From Hydrangea macrophylla (lineage: Eukaryota; Streptophyta; Magnoliopsida; Cornales; Hydrangeaceae), in assembly GCA_033977485.1 (NCBI GenBank), contig CM066988.1, positions 75,321,169 to 75,385,168 of the forward strand: a DNA stretch of 64,000 nt. The letters are read 5' to 3'. This document shows positions 59,813 through 64,000 of the stretch, piece after piece (position 1 is the first letter of the stretch; every line of letters begins with the position of its first letter). The position numbers and the translations under genes are program-made. The notes under the pieces were generated by a model that had not been told where the DNA came from, did not search any database, and was given only the letters and a program-made list of their open reading frames with translations.

Positions 59813-61687
59813 TGTTTTGGATGTCTTATGGTACATCCAACTTTGATCAGCCGTATCATAGAAGCTCAATACATAATGGAAGATTTAAAGTTATGGTTCA
59901 TGAAGATGTCAACAAAGGAACCCGAAGTCTGGAGTATTAGTATAGACGGAGCCTTACGATGTAAAGGTAGACTTTATGTACCTGACAAACAAAATATCCG
60001 AAAAGAAATATTGGATGAAGCACATAAGTCACAGATGATGATTTATCCTGGAGGTACAAAGATGTGCAAGGATTTGAAGAGAAATTTCTGGTGGGAAGGA
60101 ATGAAGAGAGAAGTGGCTGAGTATGTAGCCCAATGTCTTACTTGTAAGCAAGTAAAGGCAGAACATCAGAAACCATCGGGACTCCTATAGCCATTACCAA
60201 TTCTCCAATGGAAATAGGAATATGTAACAGTCGACTGGACCCTTGTGCCTGCTAGCTACTGCTTCTTATTATGGCAAAAGCAGTCGACTGGGCCCTGCCT
60301 CAGTCGACTGGACCTCTGTAGGTTTTGTGTTCATTTTGGTTCTGCCTGTTTCAGTCAACCGAAGGGGGAAATTTAGTCGACTGACTGTTGGAGTCCCAGT
60401 CGACTGGACCCCAGTCTCAGTATACTGAATGGTCTGTTAAACTATTTTGAAAACTCTCTGCCTTCTTCAATCGACTGAGGTCCTAACCCAGTCGACTGGA
60501 CCGCTAGTTTTGAAAATATGTTTTTGTTTTTCCGCTGCGTGTGTTCTTCAAACCTAATTTTGGGAACGTTAATGAATTGGTTTAGCCTCGGTGGCGTGCC
60601 ACGGGCTTCGGTTCTGCTATTGTGGGATCGGGCTGTGACAGTAACCATGGATTTCATGGTAGGATTTCTGAAGTCAGAACAGAACCACGATGCCATTTGG
60701 GTCATCATGGATCGACTTACGAAGATGGCACATTTCATTGCCTATAGTATGACGTATCCATTAGAATGTTTGAGCTAAATGTATCTACAGCAGATTGTAC
60801 GGTTACATGGAGTACCTGTTTCTATTATGTCAGATCGAGATTCGCGCTTTACTACAGAGTTTTGGAAGAGTCTCCAAACAGCGATGGGAACAACATTAAA
60901 CTTGAGTTCAGCCTTTTATCCACAGACCGATGGACAGACTGAACGAGTCAATCGAGTGATGAAAGACATGCTACGTGCTTGCATTATAGATTTTGAGAGT
61001 TCTTGGGAGACGCACTTATCTTTGATCGAGTTCGTCTACAACAACAGTTACCATACAACCATAGGGATGGCGCTATTTGAAGCTTTGTGCGGAAGACCTT
61101 GCCAATCGTAGCTATGCTAGGCCGAAGTCGGAGATACTCAACTTCTTGGGCAAGAAATGGTACTAAAAACTAGTGAGAAGATTCAGATTGTACATGTGAA
61201 GATGAAGACAGCTCAGACCTGACACAAGAGTTATGCTAATAAGCGACGCAAAGACTTGGAATTTATAGTTAGAGATCACGTACTACTCAAGGTTTCACCT
61301 GTTCGAGGCATCATCAAATTTGGTCAGAAGAGAGGTAAGCTATCACCGCGATTCATTGGACCATTCGAGATTCTAGAACGTGTTGGGAAGGTTGCTTATC
61401 GACTTATATTGCTGCCGAAGATGTCAGGAGTACACAACGTCTTCCACATCAGTATGTTGAGAAAATGTGCTCACAACCCAGCGCATGAGATCAACTTCGA
61501 AGATCTTAAAGTCAACGACAACGTTACGTTTAACAAAGGACCAGTTCGCATCCTGGATTGTGGGATCAAGAAGCTCAAAAACAAGGAGATTATGTTGGTA
61601 AAGATCCAGTGGAAGTATCATGATGAAGGAGAAGCTTCATGGGAGCTAAAATCAAAGATGTGTGAGAAGTTCCCAATTTTGTTTTAG
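59813..61687 (+). pseudogene. Integrase with chromodomain, chromovirus (broken, carries insert)
   Basis: The zinc region is EAHKSQMMIYPGGTKM..CLTCKQ; the second His of the usual HPG is Tyr here. After PLPI..EYV the gene is split by the 412-bp insert at 60229-60640 and resumes TMDFMVGF (first Asp), IMSDRDSRFTTEFW (second Asp) and QTDGQTERVNRVM (Glu). Stops lie near 60190, 60778 and 61111. The last 50 residues (GPVRILDCG..LVKIQWKYHD..ASWEL) form a chromodomain, thought to target integration to marked chromatin. Confidence 0.85.
60229..60640. mobile_element. 412-bp insertion with CAGTCGACTG motifs
   Basis: GTAAC at 60224-60228 and 60641-60645 flank this piece, and removing it with one GTAAC restores the integrase reading EYV-TMDF. 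The right end reads GGGCTGTGACA, like an LTR end. The left end is AGTCGACTGG and not TG. CAGTCGACTGGACC-like strings recur at least six times. It could be a solo LTR with an altered end or a small unknown element. Confidence 0.65.
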
Positions 61688-61739
61688 AGCTTGTTTGTTT
61701 TCGATTTCGATGATGAAATCCTCAATAAGTGGTGGATGA

Positions 61740-62991
61740 TGTAATACCCTGTATTTTCAATTATTATTTATATAAAGAGATTCTATACTTTTCCGTCCAT
61801 ACTTGAAATTTCACTTTCAATCGATCGAAGTTCTTTCGAGCGATCGAACATTTCAAAGTTAAGCGATAGAACCTTTTTCAATCGATCGAAACCCTGCCGA
61901 CATGAATTTAATACGTGGTCCCCATTTCAATCGATCAAAACCCTTTTCAATCGATCAAACCTGATCGATCTGCTCTCGAGCGATATAATTACCTTCGATC
62001 GATCGAACATGTAATTATCCGAATTTCCAGGTTTCACGCAAAAACAACCACCTATACCTTTATTCCCTTTATATATACCTTTTGTTCGTGTGTATGTGAG
62101 GTCTACTGAACTTAAGAGGTTAGAGAGAGTTATGAGTGCTTATGTTTGGTATGTATATTATACACACATACATATATTATACACAGACATCCATACATCT
62201 ATATATATTCTGTTTGAGAGAGAGAGAGAGAGAGAGAAACAGAGAAGAAGAATAAGAGGAGACAGAGAGAAAGAGAAGGCAGAGAGAGACAGAGGATCAG
62301 AGAGAGAGGAGGAGGAGGAGGAGGACACCATTAAAGCTCAAGGTTGGAACTCGAGCCAAACATACCTTTAACGACATTCAGTGAGTCTTTACTCACTTAG
62401 TCTCATTTACATAATATTTTTACAAGTTTATGGGATGTTTAGACGTATTAAACACGTCCATAAGACATTTACATATTGTTGTTACAAATCTGCTAGAGAA
62501 GACAATTCTCGAGCGATTGAATTGCGTTCAATCGATAGAAGGTTCAATCGATCGAATAGATTTTGATCGCTCGAACATTACTTTTCTTCAATCGATCGAA
62601 ATGGTTTCAATCAATCGAACTTTGCAGAACATGGTTTATTTCCTTGGTTTATTATATATGAGGTTCGGTTGTTCGATTCCCGATTCGGACTTCTATTATG
62701 CGATTATGGGTTAATCAGGGATAATGGGACAACAACGTATACTATACGGTTCATGTATGAGTTCGATATTTATTCATTTCAATCAGAGTAGTCAGGCCAC
62801 ATGAGAATTGTCATGTGTAGGTATTAGTACTAAGCTTAAGTAGGTTTGATAAGTTTTAAAAATGGTACGTGGGCGGACGCCTGGTCACGATATGCTTTCA
62901 CATATGGTGGATGGTTTATATCCTTAACGAGCAGTGGGCAGGACCATGTAGTCCTAAGATAGCCAGATGATCCATGTTATATCCTTAACGA
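61740..62991 (+). repeat. 3' LTR of the chromovirus (cut by Tat insertion)
   Basis: It begins TGTAATACCCTG after a purine-rich AAGTGGTGGATGA. TATATAAAG is at 61769-61777 and further TATA-like strings are near 62070. CGATCGATCGA-like motifs cluster at 61816-62010 and 62511-62610. Its right end is lost beyond the Tat insertion. Confidence 0.75.
62214..62330. repeat. GA-rich low-complexity tract
   Basis: A run of GAGAGA.. with AGAGGA/GGA interruptions follows a TA/CA-rich stretch. It is probably a transcribed simple-sequence leader of the chromovirus LTR; small ORFs here are artefacts. Confidence 0.8.
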
Positions 62992-64000
62992 TGTAGACAC
63001 CCCATTTTGTCGGCTATCAGATTTAGGAGACCCATAGCTTGGTGGTTCACAATGATCGAAAAAGACTTAAAAGACTCTTGGAAGTTAGTCCTGTCTCTCA
63101 GAATGCTCAGAATGACCAAAATGCCCCTGAAAGCCCGAAAACTCCCAGATTTGGTCCCAAAAGTTCTGGAAGCATGCTACGTCGTAAAAAAAATGATAAA
63201 ATGAGCTTTTAAGTAAAATCGAATAAAATCGTCAACTCCCAGAGACCCCCGGAAGACCCGGAAGTTCCCGGAAAGTCCTCGTTGACCGGTTGACCAAGGT
63301 TTGACCAGGTTTGACCAAGGTTTGACCAAGGTTGACCAAGTTTGACCGAAATCATCTGAATTCGCCGGAATCATTAGAAAAGTATTAAAATGAGTTTCAA
63401 AAGAGAATCGAGCGAAAACGTCAACTCCTGGGAGCCCCCGGAGATTCCCAGAACTTCCCGGGAATCCCAGGTTTGACTAGTTTGACCAAGATTTGACTTT
63501 GGAATCGGGGCACCGAAACAATTTTCAAATATTTTTCATGGATACTAGAGGTCAATAGCTTTCCAACGGTATATCACACATAATCCCTGGATTTAAAAAC
63601 GAATTTATTATGGATTTCCAAAGCCGAAAAAGGCGATCAAATCGGCTTTTATCGCGAATATCGTAAAACTTTTCAAAGTGACCTATCCCCGAACTATTTT
63701 TTATGTAAAGTAGACTCCATTACCTTTCCAACGGTATATCACAACCTCAATTTGGAGTTCGTACGCATTTTCTGTGAATTTCGGACGAAATAGGGCCTTT
63801 TCGCGAATACTGGAACTTTAGGGGGCCTAAACAGCATTATCTGGACGGGGGAGGAGCAGTGCCGCCGCGGCACTGGCCCAGTGCCGCCGCGGTACTCCCC
63901 TCCAGAGCAGTTTATTTTTGTAATTTGTTTTGTGGTCCCATTTTGATTAATCAAAAACCAAAACGACATACTTTTATGATTTCAGATGTTTGGAGCCAAT
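62992..64000 (+). mobile_element. Third Tat copy, 5' LTR (cut by window end)
   Basis: TGTAGACACCCCATTTTGTCGG starts at 62992 and aligns with the first kilobase of the other Tat LTRs. It has a W-box array at 63282-63347 and two GC hairpin units at 63857-63897. It inserted in the chromovirus LTR after TAACGA; a matching AACGA should follow the other end beyond the window. Orientation is the same as the other two copies. The window ends just before the expected TATA box. Confidence 0.88.

Larger units (their letters stand above)
57453..62991 (+). mobile_element. Chromovirus (Ty3/Gypsy with chromodomain), decayed
   Basis: This is gag C-terminal part, protease, RT-RNase H, integrase with C-terminal chromodomain and the start of the 3' LTR. 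The 5' LTR and gag start are missing on the left because the non-autonomous element inserted there; the expected duplication is ACAGC. The right LTR is cut at 62991 by a third Tat copy. Many stops make it an old, dead element, the oldest layer in this window. Confidence 0.85.

Noticed and set aside
62090..62371. Arg/Glu-rich ORF
   Set aside because: It arises from the GA-rich tract in the chromovirus LTR.
1..64000. Host genes, tRNA or rRNA genes
   Set aside because: I found none; all long frames belong to retroelements. A tRNA scan could confirm this.

Overview
The window is flowering-plant heterochromatin, most likely from a eudicot. It is built almost entirely from nested LTR retrotransposons of the Ty3/Gypsy superfamily. 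I see no host gene, tRNA or rRNA gene. The plant signs are Tat/Ogre-, Retand- and Athila-type polyproteins, a chromovirus with a C-terminal chromodomain, plant-only antisense accessory genes and plant TATA/W-box LTR promoters.

Layout. (1) 1-8118 and 30091-39443 are two halves of one Tat-lineage element ('outer Tat'): LTR end, tRNA-Arg-type PBS, repeat-bearing leader, decayed gag-pro-RT-RH-aRH-INT, antisense genes, PPT and 3' LTR. (2) 8119-30090 is a complete 22-kb younger copy of the same family ('inner Tat') inserted in the outer one, flanked by the 5-bp duplication ACTAC. (3) 39444-43765 is the 5' part of an Athila-like element on the minus strand (LTR, tRNA-Asp-type PBS, gag-protease), cut by the outer Tat. 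(4) 43766-51057 is the 3' part of a Retand-like Tat element (+): RT from its middle, RNase H, aRH, INT, an antisense gene and the 3' LTR. It is cut by the Athila-like LTR. (5) 51058-57452 is a non-autonomous element whose LTRs are related to those of the Athila-like element. It carries one ORF I do not recognise, and its 5' LTR is cut by the Retand-like element. (6) 57453-62991 is a decayed chromovirus cut in gag by the previous element; its integrase holds a 412-bp insert with a 5-bp duplication. (7) 62992-64000 is the 5' LTR of a third Tat copy inserted in the chromovirus 3' LTR. The simplest reading is one Russian-doll stack: chromovirus < non-autonomous element < Retand-like < Athila-like < outer Tat < inner Tat, with the missing left halves lying before base 1.

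Biology of the main family. The sense strand encodes Gag, protease, reverse transcriptase, two RNase H domains and integrase. Between integrase and the 3' LTR, on the opposite strand, lie two accessory genes. One is a spliced six-exon gene of 562 codons with a plant-mobile-domain (PMD) signature. The other is a 332-codon ORF resembling DUF7745-type plant proteins. The spliced gene has identical exon lengths and phase-0 introns in both copies. Its introns can survive retrotransposition because it runs antisense to the genomic RNA. Hairpin-forming tandem repeats sit between the convergent sense and antisense genes, and the Retand-like element independently shows the same architecture.

Most coding regions are broken by a few stops, many of them C-to-T changes. 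The inner Tat is the best preserved.
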